From Paracyclopina nana (taxonomy: Eukaryota > Arthropoda > Copepoda > Cyclopoida > Cyclopettidae), in NCBI GenBank assembly GCA_019096065.1, contig JAGUCH010000001.1, positions 15,004,001-15,068,000 of the forward strand: DNA of 64,000 nt. Reading direction: 5' to 3'. The translations under genes and the position numbers were made by a program. How positions within the stretch are numbered: position 1 is the stretch's first letter; every line of letters begins with the position of its first letter. The notes below the pieces were generated by a model. It worked only from the letters and a program-made list of their open reading frames with translations, was not told where the DNA came from and made no database searches. Of this stretch, positions 11,300 to 22,790 are shown in pieces.

Positions 11300-12560
11300 C
11301 AAACAAAATGTGCACGTAATCATAAAAACAGGATGCTCTTTATCTCTGTTCTATCGATGAATGGGCAAATATGGACATTCACGTTTAAGCAGAGTGACGC
11401 GAAAGATGCATGTAAATTGACTTAACGAACGTCATAAATGTGTTATTGAGTAAATTGTGTTTTTTCTTTGACGTACTTTTTTATATTATAGGTAAATGCT
11501 GAGGGAATATTCTTATACTGACGTTTTTTCAAGCTCCAACATGGATCGTTAGAAGAAGCCTCACGTTACAATACAATATAGTACTATGTAGAAAAACGTG
11601 ATCATAAGAAAATAAAACAACTACCTGCGGCCTTGCCCGAGGCATTATCAGTTACTTGACCTTTAATTATAATGCTTTTAAAAAGCCGCAAGCCTTACTT
11701 CTCATATCGTATTATTAGCTTTACCCAGAACTGATTTTAGTAAAGCAATGTTGATTTAAGAGTATTTCAACCTATTGAAGGGTACGTGGAACCTTGATGC
11801 TGAAAATGGAGCTCCTAGAGCAACTCAAAAATACATATTTTTATGTTTGTTTCCTCAAAACTAACATGAGAGGAAAATGTTCACAAAGTAGGGTAAAAAA
11901 GTGATTTTTGGCCGTTTTTCAACTAGTTTGTATACATTTCTCAACTTTTTCCCCTAGCACCTTGAAACCCCCCTGGGGCCTAGATGATTAGGGTATGGTT
12001 GATTTTTGGCCATACCCAAACTTCCAGCTAGGCCGCCATTCATTTTTGCCTTAATCTAACCAGCCTTTTGCTTACCGCACCACTTGACCACCCTAGAGTG
12101 GTCCAGTGTTCATGAAACTTGAATTTCAAACTTCTCTCACCATTACAAGGGGTTTGGGCTTAAAAACTGATATTCTCCCCTGAAAGCTTGTATCAGGATT
12201 GCTTGTGGCTTACAGTCCGAAGCTGTTACGGTATGGAAAAATATAGTCAAAGGAAAAGTAAATCTGCTGCTGACTGCCACTCTACGAGTTCAGCTTTGGA
12301 CCGAGCAGCGTTTTTAATGGCAATTTTACCATTGAGTGTCATGATTTTCAACATTTTTCAAGCTTCCTTCATGTTTCTTCCGTAAAAGGTGAAATGTAAG
12401 TATTGATTTTGCTAAAAATGTCTAAAATGTCTAAAATGTCTAAAAAAATGTCGCTGCCCCATAAATTGCCCAAGTTAGATTTGTTTACTATCAAGTTGGC
12501 TTAATCAATAGTCAAGTTTCATAGCCATTTTCAAAAGGATTTATGCCTATCAGTCTTATA
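11300..12560. other. intergenic between PAN genes 2 and 3
   Basis: No gene was recognised. It contains a short tandem repeat at 12413-12452. A 65-codon frame at 12188-12385 has no recognisable features. Confidence 0.5.
12413..12452. repeat. 9-bp tandem repeat (TAAAATGTC)
   Basis: Four units of TAAAATGTC in tandem. The outer two have extra A residues, consistent with replication slippage. Confidence 0.8.
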
Positions 12561-12566
12561 TTTATT
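12561..12566 (-). terminator. polyadenylation signal of PAN gene 3
   Basis: AATAAA on the minus strand about 25 nt after the stop codon at 12592. Confidence 0.5.
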
Positions 12567-12591
12567 GTTCTCTAATACGAACACGATTATT

Positions 12592-13256
12592 TCAAAAGAA
12601 TGAGTTGTCAAAAATGGGCTCTGGCGTTGTGACAGGAGTTTCACAGTCCAAGGTGTCATAGTCCGGGGTTGGTGGTCCTCTGAGCAAATCGCAGTTTCTA
12701 ACAGAACCAGCCAAGAGCTGGCATGCTTTGTCGGAAAAGTCATATACGAAGTATTGGCACTTTTCAGTCAGCCTGCAAGCAAATTGGCATAGCCTCAAGT
12801 CTGAAATGTTGTCAAGGTTATCCAAAAGAGCACTCTCGTATCTGCAGTAGCCCTCAGAGAATTTCTAAGGAGAATCATGGATTAGCAAGCTTGTAAAAAC
12901 GAAAGGAAGCTCAATGCTCTCACCGTGCAATCGTCTGGATCAGTTGGGCAATCATTAAGAACATCGGGGGATTTGGGGCCTGCTAACTTTTGGCAAGATT
13001 GCACGTAATCCTCTTGAGGTGTATCGAACAGCTCGCAAATTTCCTGAGCAGAGTCGTAGATGAAAAATGTGCATCTCTGGGGGAAGATTTCTGCGCAGAA
13101 CTGTTGGCACAATTTTCGATCCAAGTTCTTGACCGTCTCGAAAGGTCCCTCTCCTCCATTTTCACAAGCGTCGAGTGTAATGTCCCTGCATTGGGCAGAG
13201 GCAACGTCGATGGCGATGGATGCTACCAAAGTGAGAGTAATCGCTTGCTTCAACAT
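12592..13256 (-). CDS. PAN gene 3: secreted two-module PAN/Apple-like protein
   Basis: Minus-strand exons are 12924-13256 and 12592-12864, separated by a 59-nt phase-0 intron (donor GTGAGA, acceptor ctccttag). The product is 201 residues. The start MLKQAITLTLVASIAIDVAS is a signal peptide; an upstream in-frame extension lies above the TATA box and is ignored. Module 1 has CRDITLDAC, LCQQFC, CTFFIYDSAQEICELFD and GPKSPD. Module 2 has GYCRYES, LCQFAC, CQYFVYDFSDKACQLL and GPPTPDYD. The C-terminus is short, with no anchor. Close similarity to PAN gene 2, in the same orientation about 1.5 kb away, marks a tandem duplicate. The function is probably extracellular binding; the ligand is unknown. Confidence 0.88.
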
Positions 13257-13295
13257 TTTGAGGAGATATGAATTGATTTTCCCTCGTCCCCATCT

Positions 13296-13304
13296 CTTAT
13301 ATAG
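13296..13304 (-). promoter_or_regulatory. TATA box of PAN gene 3
   Basis: CTATATAAG on the minus strand 40-48 nt upstream of the ATG at 13256, matching the arrangement in PAN genes 1 and 2. Confidence 0.6.
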
Positions 13305-13319
13305 GCATGTGAGTGATAA

Positions 13320-14178
13320 CACGTATGCAAAATGTGCATTATTTGAGCTTAGCTCATGTTGTCATGATCATGACCTATCTGCGATTGGATACGTCATCAA
13401 AATTATTAGGACAATTGCGTCCGGTAACTTCGAGGCTTTCTTTGGGCCAAAAACGTCAACGTTAATGTCACTATGGATTTACAAATGGAATAAATGTTGT
13501 CATAAAAGTACCTTCCTTTTTTGCCAAAAGTTAAGACGAATTTGAATGAATTTCAAAAGGAATGCCGTGTTCATGCTCTCGCCGAACTCCTTACAAAAAA
13601 TTCATCAATTTTGTGAATGCGCCGCATCAGAAAGACGAATAGAGATGATTTTGGTGAGAGTGTTGATGAACATTTTTAAAAGCAGTTTTCGCCCCTACAA
13701 ACGCTACTCAGCTGACCTGGATGAAATCGGCAACAGTTTCACTTTTCTTTATGAATTTTTTTTCCATGTAGTACATTTATATACCCTCTGTCATTTTTAT
13801 GCATTAGTAAAATTGTTGTCGAATATCAAGATAACTTTGCTACGCTCAGCTGACCTCAGTTTGCGCATCTCAGGGAGCGTGTGCGCACGAAATGCGCAAA
13901 AATGGTGACCGGCTAAAGCCGTAATGACCGGCCCATATACATGCGCGCGCATACATAAATCCTCACATTAAAAATCTCCAGTAGCTGAATTTGCCCGAAC
14001 CATTGTTGCTATCTTCTGGGTAATTAAAAACAATCCAATGGGACCAATCTGACTAGGTTATGCACAAAAGATACGATTACTAGAAATTGAAGAAAGGAAA
14101 AATCGAGTTCCAAGAAAAAAAAAACTTGATAAGGCTAATGTGTCTTCTCGTTTAACAAATTAGTGTGCAAGATCAAAT
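13320..14178. other. intergenic between divergent PAN genes 3 and 4
   Basis: PAN genes 3 (minus) and 4 (plus) diverge from this interval, so it holds both promoters. A perfect TATA box is seen only on the gene 3 side. The sequence ctcagctgacct occurs twice (near 13709 and 13845). No coding exon was recognised. Confidence 0.5.
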
Positions 14179-15012
14179 ATGCTGGGCAGGATCGCAATAT
14201 TTCTCATTTTGCTTACTCAATCGGAGGTCATAGGTGAAGGCCAGTGCACGGACTTCACGCTGGACCTTTGCGAAACGACGATCGACGACATCCTTGAAAC
14301 TGTGCATGATGTGAACGAGACAATCTGCCAAAAGTACTGCAACATTATCTACAACGAAACCTGCGAGTTTTTCATCTACGATCGAAAGCAAGATTTGTGC
14401 CTTTTGATGAGGCAAGCTTGGGAAGACTACGAGATCAAGTGCAGAAAAGTCGGTGGCCCTCCCGAGCCGACATTGGAGGATTGCATCTTATCAGACGATC
14501 CTTGCGATGTGCGTAATTTCTAAATCTGGGGGAGCTTAAATATGTTCGACAATACTTTATCCAGTTTATGAACCGATTATAGCACTTTAGCTCAAATTCA
14601 AAAGTACTTGCCCTGATAATGGAAGGCAACTTGAAAAAAGGAAGGATTTTTTTAATATTAGACAATTTTGCACATGCCCTATTTCATCTTATCTGCACGT
14701 GAGATAATGCTTTTATTTATAAGTGCTCTGTTTGATTTTCAGAAATTTCTCGAAGGTTATTGCATATATGAGGGCACGATCATCGACAATGTCAAAAATG
14801 GCGATGATTGTCAGGCCACTTGCTTCAATCACCAGTCCAAGTGTGCCTACTTTTTGTATGACCGAGACAGCCACGCGTGCAGCCTTTACAAATCAGCCAA
14901 GAGGCATTGTGATTTATTCAGAGGTCCGAAATCGCCAGATTTCGAGGACTGCTTTGACAATAGCACTATAGCAGCAGACTACAATGAAAGTGACTATGAG
15001 CTTCTCTTGTAG
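14179..15012 (+). CDS. PAN gene 4: secreted two-module PAN/Apple-like protein, inverted copy
   Basis: Exons 14179-14508 and 14743-15012 join in phase 0 (donor GTGCGT, acceptor tttgattttcag) to give 199 residues. The signal peptide is MLGRIAIFLILLTQSEVIG. Module 1 has CTDFTLDLC, ICQKYC, CEFFIYDRKQDLCLL and GPPEP. Module 2 has EGYCIYEG, DCQATC, CAYFLYDRDSHACSLY and GPKSPD. The intron (234 nt) sits at the same codon as in PAN genes 2 and 3, which supports common descent despite the opposite strand. Two Asn-x-Thr sites (NET) lie in module 1. There is no membrane anchor. AATAAA lies 36 nt after the stop. Confidence 0.88.
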
Positions 15013-15047
15013 CATCAGTGACATGCAGCATAGGTTGTGAGACAACT

Positions 15048-15053
15048 AATAAA
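15048..15053 (+). terminator. polyadenylation signal of PAN gene 4
   Basis: AATAAA 36 nt after the stop codon at 15012. Confidence 0.55.
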
Positions 15054-17277
15054 TGTTGCGAGCATAAAACTTGATGGATTTAGAATATTGCGAATATTTA
15101 TTGCTATAGCGCGCTCAATTAGTGGTGGCTTTTGTTTGGCAAATAATCAATCACAGATCTTGTCAATTGCCTAGTATATATAACGATCTGATTAAGGACG
15201 AGGAATTTCAGCAATCTTAATGATATAAAAGCTATCATAAAAGTCAAAATTTCACCAAGAATTTTTCGGGAAGGGTTTCCTCGAGCTCCTCCTCGTCGCT
15301 AAAATGGCAAAGGCGAAAATGGACCCGGTCATTTGGAGCCTGTCATAAACTGTCAATCAAATTCAATTTCGGAATCTCATCACTCATCGGATCAGAATTT
15401 CACGGGTCTCAAACACAGAAAGGTAATCGATCAAGTTTGTCACAAATTTACCGCGCGCTCGCGCAGCGAAAAAACAAAATCTGCGGGAACTTCTCTCTCA
15501 TAAAACTGTCAATGTCCATTTTTTCCTAATGGTGCCCTTACCATTTATTAGAAGTTGTCAAGCCAGGGATGATTTGTGAGTGTCACCTTGCTCAGCAGGT
15601 TATCCACGCATGCTTTGCTCACCACAAGCACAATCCTCCAAGTATATGCTTATTTAAACGGTGCTTTGTCAACCAACTACCAAATAGTTGATGTGATTCT
15701 TTGGAAGAAGCGCAATAAAAGAAGCCATACTTGCGTTTTACGAGCACGATTGCAATTTCCCCAGTCTGAGACCAGAAAGCTTCTGGATACTATATTTTCA
15801 AAGTTTTGGAGTTTTCATTCTTGTTGTGAATCTGTGATGGTCGTGAGAAGTCGGTGATGAATACCTTCCATTGCCACGAGATGACAGGACCTTTTCGTCG
15901 TGACAACGTGTTAAGATGCCACAGCTGACAGACCTCTAGATGATTTATGAACAAAGAGGATCCATGCATAAGAAACGATTACGTTTCTCGGCCCTCATGC
16001 TGGGCGCGCTCATATTCATTTTCCATGCTAATTGACATTTCCGAGAATTGAGTGGAGGCATCAAGGAAAGTCGCGGATTGGAATTAACTGAGCCTGCCAC
16101 CGAGGCAATGGTGAAAGTTGGCGAGCTTTGCTCGTTTCAAAAGTCAAGTGGATTCGATCTTATTCAGCCTGCATCTTGAAAAATCGTCAGTCACGACTCC
16201 TCCGAAGGATTTTCTGGGTGCATTTCGGCCGGTAAAAGAGCAATTTGCACAAGAATGCTCGATTTTGTGAGCAACGCAGAGCACGTGCCTTTAAAAAAGT
16301 TGCTGTATATCTTTCAACCCTTTTTACGACGAAATTTTTAGGGGGGCAAAAAGATCCTTCAACTTCGTCTTCTTCCACTTTGATGGGACCTCACGCGAAT
16401 CTACAGTGACAGAAATCTCCCTTCTGTGCTTGAGAGAAGAGCTTAACTGGGCTGTCGTTCGGATCGGAGCGGGGAAATTGCCCACTCGGTACAGTGCTCT
16501 TTTATCTTTTTCTGGCTCAAAGTGAAACTATTTATGGCCTTTCGCGCGCCACGACCATTACTGAAGAGACGGAAAAATTACAACTCAACTCGTTTCACGC
16601 ACATGTTTTCAAGTCAACATCATTCATTCTGCGTCCAAAGAAACGCCTAAACTATCTTTAGCTCAAAAATGGCTCCCCAAGGACGCTATGGGGTGATCCT
16701 GATGGCTGATTTAATTAGGCTGTGGTGAAAAATTGCTCTGGAAGAAGAAGACGGCGACAAAATATTGATGATAGCATCTGAAGTGTGGGTGGTCTATTTT
16801 CGGACCACCTCGGCCACTTTTTGTCTGAATAGAATTGCTTGTTTAACAACTTAACGGAGAGGAATTACACGAACAAGTGGAAAATTGGGGTCAGGTGTCA
16901 GGAAAAGTGCCATGGTCATCACATGCACATTCCAGATCATTTCCAATGCGCGCAAACAGTGTCATGCTTTGAGCACTTTGCTCAGCGCGCTTTCCAAAGT
17001 GAAAACTATGTGCGTACCCTTTCATGCTGCCCCTGCACAAAGAGCAAAAATCATCTCCGGAAAGCAATTCAAGCATTCTGAACCATTTTGTTGCATCGAA
17101 CGAGTTACTGTTTTTAAATATCAGCACTAACCCAAAAGAGAACGCCTGAAACCGTGGCATAGGAAATGTACCTACAAAACTAGGGCTTTTTTAAAAATAA
17201 CTTTGATCATATTCTTCTTATTTTCGTGACATAAGTGAATAAATAAAAAGTCTAAGGCTTAAAAAATAATATGGAAC
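15054..17277. other. intergenic upstream of T-box gene A
   Basis: No coding region was recognised. The short frames on both strands have no motif or splice support. It probably contains distal promoter sequence of T-box gene A. Confidence 0.5.
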
Positions 17278-17290
17278 ATATATAAGGGCC
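17278..17290 (+). promoter_or_regulatory. candidate TATA box of T-box gene A
   Basis: CATATATAAGGG lies about 350 nt before the chosen ATG at 17631. It would put transcription start near 17310 and give a 5' leader of about 320 nt containing a (GTC)n run at 17535-17558. Confidence 0.3.
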
Positions 17291-17534
17291 GCTATAAATT
17301 TTTCATGAATTACAATATGACTTTTAATCAGCAGATTAGGAGATAGGGTCAAGCAGTGAACTGTTACGGATCGTGACTGGTTGAGTACTTCAGTTTAAAA
17401 AAGTGCCTCGAGATGGGCAGCTGTCAGCTGGGTGTGAAAGCTTGTGTTGTGGTGGTGAGCTCTGCTAACAAGTCCGTGATCGGCGAGGACTTGAGCTCCG
17501 CCCCATTTTGCGGCTGGCCGTCGACATCGTCAGC

Positions 17535-17558
17535 GTCGTCGTCGTCGTCGCCGTCGTC
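17535..17558 (+). repeat. GTC trinucleotide run in presumed 5' leader
   Basis: A short imperfect (GTC)n microsatellite just upstream of the start codon of T-box gene A. Confidence 0.6.
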
Positions 17559-17630
17559 AACGTTGACGAGGGAAACCTCAACACCTCAAACCAGTTGAGG
17601 TTCGGAAGCGAAGCGAGTCACGAGATCAAC

Positions 17631-20600
17631 ATGATCTCACCCACCGTGGCCTCGGCCGCGGGATTAGAGGCCGCCGTCAAGGCCAGCAAGATCACCAACT
17701 TCAGCATCGCGGCCATCATGAACAACGCGGCCAAACCGGCTCGAAGGCCGAGCACCGACCCAATCATTCCAACCACCATTGGTAAGCTCTATTAAATAGC
17801 TTTAAAAGGTTATTCCCAAAATTATTTAAAAATTTCCAGGGCAATTTTTGAGCCAAAAGCCCTCAAAGTGCCCCAATCCAAGGAGCCGCGTCTCGCCCAA
17901 AATCGTCAATAATTCCTTTGAGCACGAGGAAGAGGTCGATGTTGAGCAGTGGAGTGACGAAGAGTCCGAGCCCAAAAAGAGCCCAGCCATGAGCGACGTT
18001 GCCGACCAAGAGCCCCCCCAGAGCCCATCGTCGAAGAAAAGGAAAAAGGAGGAGAAACCCAGGTTCCTCAAGCCCAAATGCAACAGCGAAGAGCTCCTCC
18101 ATGTGGACTGCTTTTTAGAAACCAAAGAGCTTTGGGACAAGTTCAACGAGCTGGGCACCGAAATGATCATCACCAAAACCGGACGGTAAGCTTTTTATTT
18201 CGAACTAAATTCGGGGCCGCCGTTTGCGTTAAACCGGCTAAACGTTGGCATTCTTGTTGACTTGAGAAGCTGAGAAGGGCGCGCGCGCGCACTCTCAACA
18301 TCTCAACACTGAGCGGGCTGAGCAGGGCTGAGCTGGGCTGAGGAGAGCGCGGGCGCGCGCGAGCAAGTTCTCAACCGCAAAATGAGTGCGACAAAAAAAG
18401 GAGCGACAAGTCCCAAAAGCGCATGTGCCCGCCGAAACCGCCGGTGAGCCGGAGCGACAGAAATATGCTCTAATAGCACTTGGACCAAGAATTTTTACAA
18501 CTCCCTCGATGCTGCTTAGTAGCGCGCGCCATGATTATTAATTAATGATAATTATTTATGGCGGAATGAAAGGGGTGCGCGTTCGGAATTTATGGCCTTG
18601 ACTGCGCTGCAATATTTATTGATTTCTAATCGCACCCAAATCGCTCTCCTCAACCTGGCGCACTTACAGTTGATTTGCCTTTTTTTTGGCTGTAGCGATG
18701 ACAGGGCAGCGGTGTATCGCCATCAAAATACGCTCGTTAGCTTCGGATGCTGCCAAATCTATAAAATGGCTCGTTGATTGGGCTCATTCATGAGACTATT
18801 TATTACAAGCGCGAGCAGATGAAAATCTTGTCGTACTACTACAGTTCATCATTCTCGCAGCAGCAGTGTGACCGACAAAATTGTTATTATTCTCCTGCTA
18901 CTTCTACTACTACATCTGCTTTCTGTGTGACGAGTTTGGCCCATTTTTCATTGCGTGTTTTCGGCCCCCACGGTGCGCCCCAAATGCAGGGAAAATGACA
19001 ACTCTTGCGCCAACCTTCGCACGCGCATATGTAAACTGTTATCTTATGTTTGTCCATTAGTAATTGTATCTTGTTTATACTGGGCCGCGAGGATGATCTT
19101 GGGAAATTTGCTCTTGCAGGCGGATGTTTCCCACCGTGCGCTGCAGCTTCAGTAATTTGAGGCCCAACGCTCGCTACTGGGTCCTTCTGGACATTGTGCC
19201 ATGCGACAACAAGCGCTATCGCTACGCCTACCATCGCTCCTCCTGGCTGGTGGCGGGCAAAGCCGATCCCGCACCCCCGCACAGGCTGTACCCGCACCCC
19301 GACGCCCCGTACACGGGCGACCAGCTGCGGAAGCAAGTCGTCTCCTTCGAAAAGGTCAAGCTCACCAACAACGAATTGGACAAGAACGGTCAGGTAAAGA
19401 AGCGCTCGCTCTTTGATTTATGCGCGCGCATTTCTCCTCGTTATTTTTGGAAGATCGACTGACACATTCCTTGACACCCCCATGTGTTGCAGACGTTTCT
19501 CTGCTCGGGTGGTCTCCTTCCGGACCATCAACGCGCCCAAATTCCCCAAATATTTCCGTTCCCCACAGCGCGATGCAAACATATGCTATAATGGAGTCAA
19601 AAAAATCTGGGAAAATAGCTCTGGCCTTTTTTGCCTCAGCCAGTTTTTGACACTTGAACGAAATTGATTTCTGACGAGCCGTTTTCCCACGGCGGCGCGA
19701 AGAAGATGCAGCCCCATCATTTCGAATCCATCTTCATGACAAATTGCAAATCTCCTTGCAGATCATCTTGAACTCGATGCATCGGTTCCAACCTCGTATT
19801 TATCTAGTCGTCAGGCCCGAGGGGGCCAACCATCCCATTACAGACATTGAGCAAGAAAACTATCGGACCTACATTTTCCCCGAGACCATTTTCACGGCAG
19901 TGACTGCCTATCAAAACCAGCTGGTAAGTTCATTTTTAAAAGTCGTTAGTCAAACATATTTCAGCTTGCCGCGCGGCAAAGCAGGCGGCAAAAAAGAGAA
20001 CCTAATTATGAAGGCATGCGTTAATTATTGACCGAGGCAAAATTGCATTTACACAACGCGCACTCAACTTTTAAATAGTAATAATGACCGGTCTAGAGTT
20101 TCACCATTTTTTTTTGGAAGCCATTCCGCATTTCAGCAACATCAATCATCAAACTTTCGCCTTTAAGTATTTCTTTTTTTATGTGTGAGTGTGTTGAAGT
20201 TGTATGCGCGCGCGGAGCGACAAAGAAAGAGAATTTTGAGATCTGCCAGCAGTAGCAGACAAAGCAATAATTATAAGAAGTAGTCGTCTGACGTTTGCTC
20301 ATGAAAGATGGGAGCAAAAAAAGACAGCAGCCAGCGGAAATGTATTAAGTCTGTTTCTACTTTAATTACAGATCACAAAGCTCAAGATTGATAGCAATCC
20401 GTTTGCCAAAGGCTTCAGGGACTCATCAAGACTCAACGATTATGAAAGGTAGCTCGTAGCATTAACTGCCCCCAAAAAATAGAATACACCACGATTCTCT
20501 TCATCTCTAGTGATTCATACGGACTTCCACCGGGAATGGATCCCTCGTTCCTATTTCGATCCCCTCTGCTGAGTGATGCAGAAAATAACAATTTAATGGC

Positions 20601-21207
20601 TGCGGCTGCAGCGGCCGAAAAGGCGAGGGCAATGATGATGATGGGGGCGGCCAGGCCACCCCCCGGCACGCCCATGCCCGGCCAGCACCACCCGCTTTTC
20701 TCAAATGCTGCCCTGGCAGCCCTCGCGGCCTCGCAACAGCCTCCGAGCAACCGAGTGAGCCCTTCCAGCAATCAGCCGTCGGGAGGCCCCAATCTACCTC
20801 AATTGTACGCGAGCCGCGATGCCGGACTTGCGCTCAATCCAGCCATCTTCTCGCACTGGAATGCACTTCATCAGGCGGCCTTGGCCTCGGTGGCGACCTC
20901 TACCGGCCTCGTGTTGACGGCAGCGCAGCCCTCGCATAGCCCGGAGTCTCCAAAGCCTTCCAGATCTCCCGTGTCGATGAACCCACCAGTTACCACTTCC
21001 GCAGCCTCGTCGGACTTGAGGCTGATGCGGCCACTTTTTGCTGGCATGCCACCCATGCGATTCAGCCCGTATGTTATACCTCCGAAACGGTCCTCGCCCA
21101 GCAACAATAATAATGAGGAGAGAACGTCCTCTCCTGCTGCTGTGTCAGAGAGAGCGAGGCCAGATTCGACCTCGCCCTTGGCCCAGGCTTCACCGCCGAG
21201 GCCGTAA
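17631..21207 (+). CDS. T-box gene A: Tbx20/H15/midline-family transcription factor
   Basis: Six exons: 17631-17781, 17840-18185, 19120-19393, 19762-19923, 20372-20448, 20511-21207; all phases agree, giving 568 residues. The start MISPTV is chosen because paralogue B begins MISPNL and no upstream ATG is in frame. Residues 19-32 ([14 protein letters not shown]) hold an eh1-like FSIAAIM motif, a Groucho-corepressor docking type known in midline/Tbx20. An acidic, Lys-rich linker follows. The T-box spans about 141-332: [69 protein letters not shown] and [12 protein letters not shown]. These identify the Tbx20/H15 class. The C-terminus is Ala/Pro/Ser-rich, with NNNLMA...EKAR and RFSPYVIPPKRSSP shared with B. 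Nuclear DNA-binding regulator of heart, segment and neural patterning (family knowledge). Of the three copies it has the most canonical T-box. Confidence 0.95.
18279..18346. repeat. GC alternating run and 10-bp tandem repeat in intron 2 of gene A
   Basis: An alternating GC run (18279-18290) is followed by about 3.5 units of CTGAGCNGGG (18309-18345). Low-complexity intronic sequence. Confidence 0.6.
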
Positions 21208-21318
21208 TCATGTGTACATGTACTTAGTCATTGATTGTCATTTCGATTCCGTAGGCCTTCACTTTTTTTATTGCCCACGCGTTGTTCTAGAAATGGATGT
21301 GCCGTCTCATATCAGCGT

Positions 21319-21378
21319 AATAAACGATAAAACATCTATTATAGTCTTTAATCTTAGCTCAGTCGCATGGTAAATAAA
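21319..21378 (+). terminator. two candidate polyadenylation signals of T-box gene A
   Basis: AATAAA occurs at 21319-21324 and 21373-21378, 110-170 nt after the stop codon. Confidence 0.5.
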
Positions 21379-22778
21379 AGGATGGCTTTCTTTTTTTAAA
21401 AAAAGGCTGATTAAATAGGTAACGCACCCTCAATTTCGGCCAAAAGGAGGGAGGAGGGGTCTTATCTTCCCAATTCTCTAGTGACATTTTGTGATCGGTC
21501 TTCTTTGTGGCTTTCTCCAATATTGCTGCAGGTCTAGAATTCCTTCTCCATTTCCCAGTGGATCACAGAGGGATTTGGCTCCCCAAATTAGGGGCTCAAG
21601 TGAAAATCTGTCTCACTCTCACATTTCCCATGCAGAGAGAGGAGCTTTTCTATTTGTCTACAGAAACAAATGACGACGAGACCGGAAAAAATCCAGGCCA
21701 ACTTCATCTTGAGAGGAGAGAAAATCCCTCCCAATCTCGATCAACCGAAGGATTATGATCACAAAAACGACATGGCCGCAGTTATAATATTGACAAAGCT
21801 ATCTTTGCAGCAATACGCTATACGATATTCGACGGCTTTCAGCGAGCAAGGGCTCAAAAAGGATGCACCGCGTCATCAGGGTGTCGTCTCAAATACGACA
21901 CGCTAATTGTACATGCAACACCCGATGATGGACGTGAGAATAATTAACCCGAGGCCTGCTAATGTAGATTGTCCCCCCAAAAAAGTGGGCCACACATTAC
22001 AGAGTAATGAGGAAAATCCCCATTATGGAAAAGCCTCATTATTGTGTGTACATACATGGAAATTCGCATTCGATACATGGAGTAATTTCACGCGTTTTTT
22101 CTCCATTTCCCCTATGCTGGCGGCCGTTCGATTTTTTCCCATAGAAAGCCCAACTAATGCCGCTCTTTTTGTGGAAATTATAGGAAAGTTGATTGCCTGA
22201 GAGTAAACAACAATTCCCTCGTCGCTACAGCTCGTGTGTCTAATTGGCGAAATGAAGAAATAAATCCTTTGTTGCTATAAAAGGAATCTACACTATTAGC
22301 TCGCTTTATAGTCGTTGAATCCCCCTTTGCTTTGATAAAAAGAAGGAGTTCATTGCCAATTCAAAAATAGGGGAGTGGAAAAAATCTGGGGTCTCAAGAT
22401 GTGACATTTACAAAATGTGGTTGCAGCACCGCGCGGCGCCATCTTGGTGATATGAGAACAACTGAGCGCGCAATAGATGGCAGGCCATAAAAGTTTAGAA
22501 TGCTTGCACATTATGCCAAAAAAGCTCATTTTTTGTGGCAGCTCCACCATGCAGACGCATAGATGGGTCCTGCGCATAATCCCCAGCGCGCGCGACTGCA
22601 AAATGAAAACGGGGCGATTAAGGTCGAAATTGCTGCGAGTTTAAAAATATACTATAGCCCACCAGATGGAGCCCAGAAACGTGGCCGGAATGGCAATCCA
22701 ATTGAGGAGTCTGACAAATCACCTCACATGCTTTGATTGGCTTGTGACATTTCCTTTCTGAGCCAGGGTACATTAGTT

Positions 22779-22790
22779 GGTGTGCACACC
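22779..22790. promoter_or_regulatory. palindromic pair of T-box core half-sites
   Basis: GGTGTGCACACC is a perfect 12-bp palindrome made of a GGTGTG T-box core and its inverse. It lies 1.6 kb past T-box gene A. Function as a T-box site is inference. Confidence 0.25.

Noticed and set aside
13060-13908. Plus-strand frames of 161 and 120 codons
   Set aside because: The first is antisense to PAN gene 3, and the second has no motif, splice signal or biased composition. Both are chance frames.
18887-19336. Minus-strand 149-codon frame
   Set aside because: Antisense shadow of T-box exon 3 of gene A, caused by its high GC content.
20433-21107. Minus-strand Ala-rich frames
   Set aside because: Antisense of the Ala/Pro-rich last exon of gene A.
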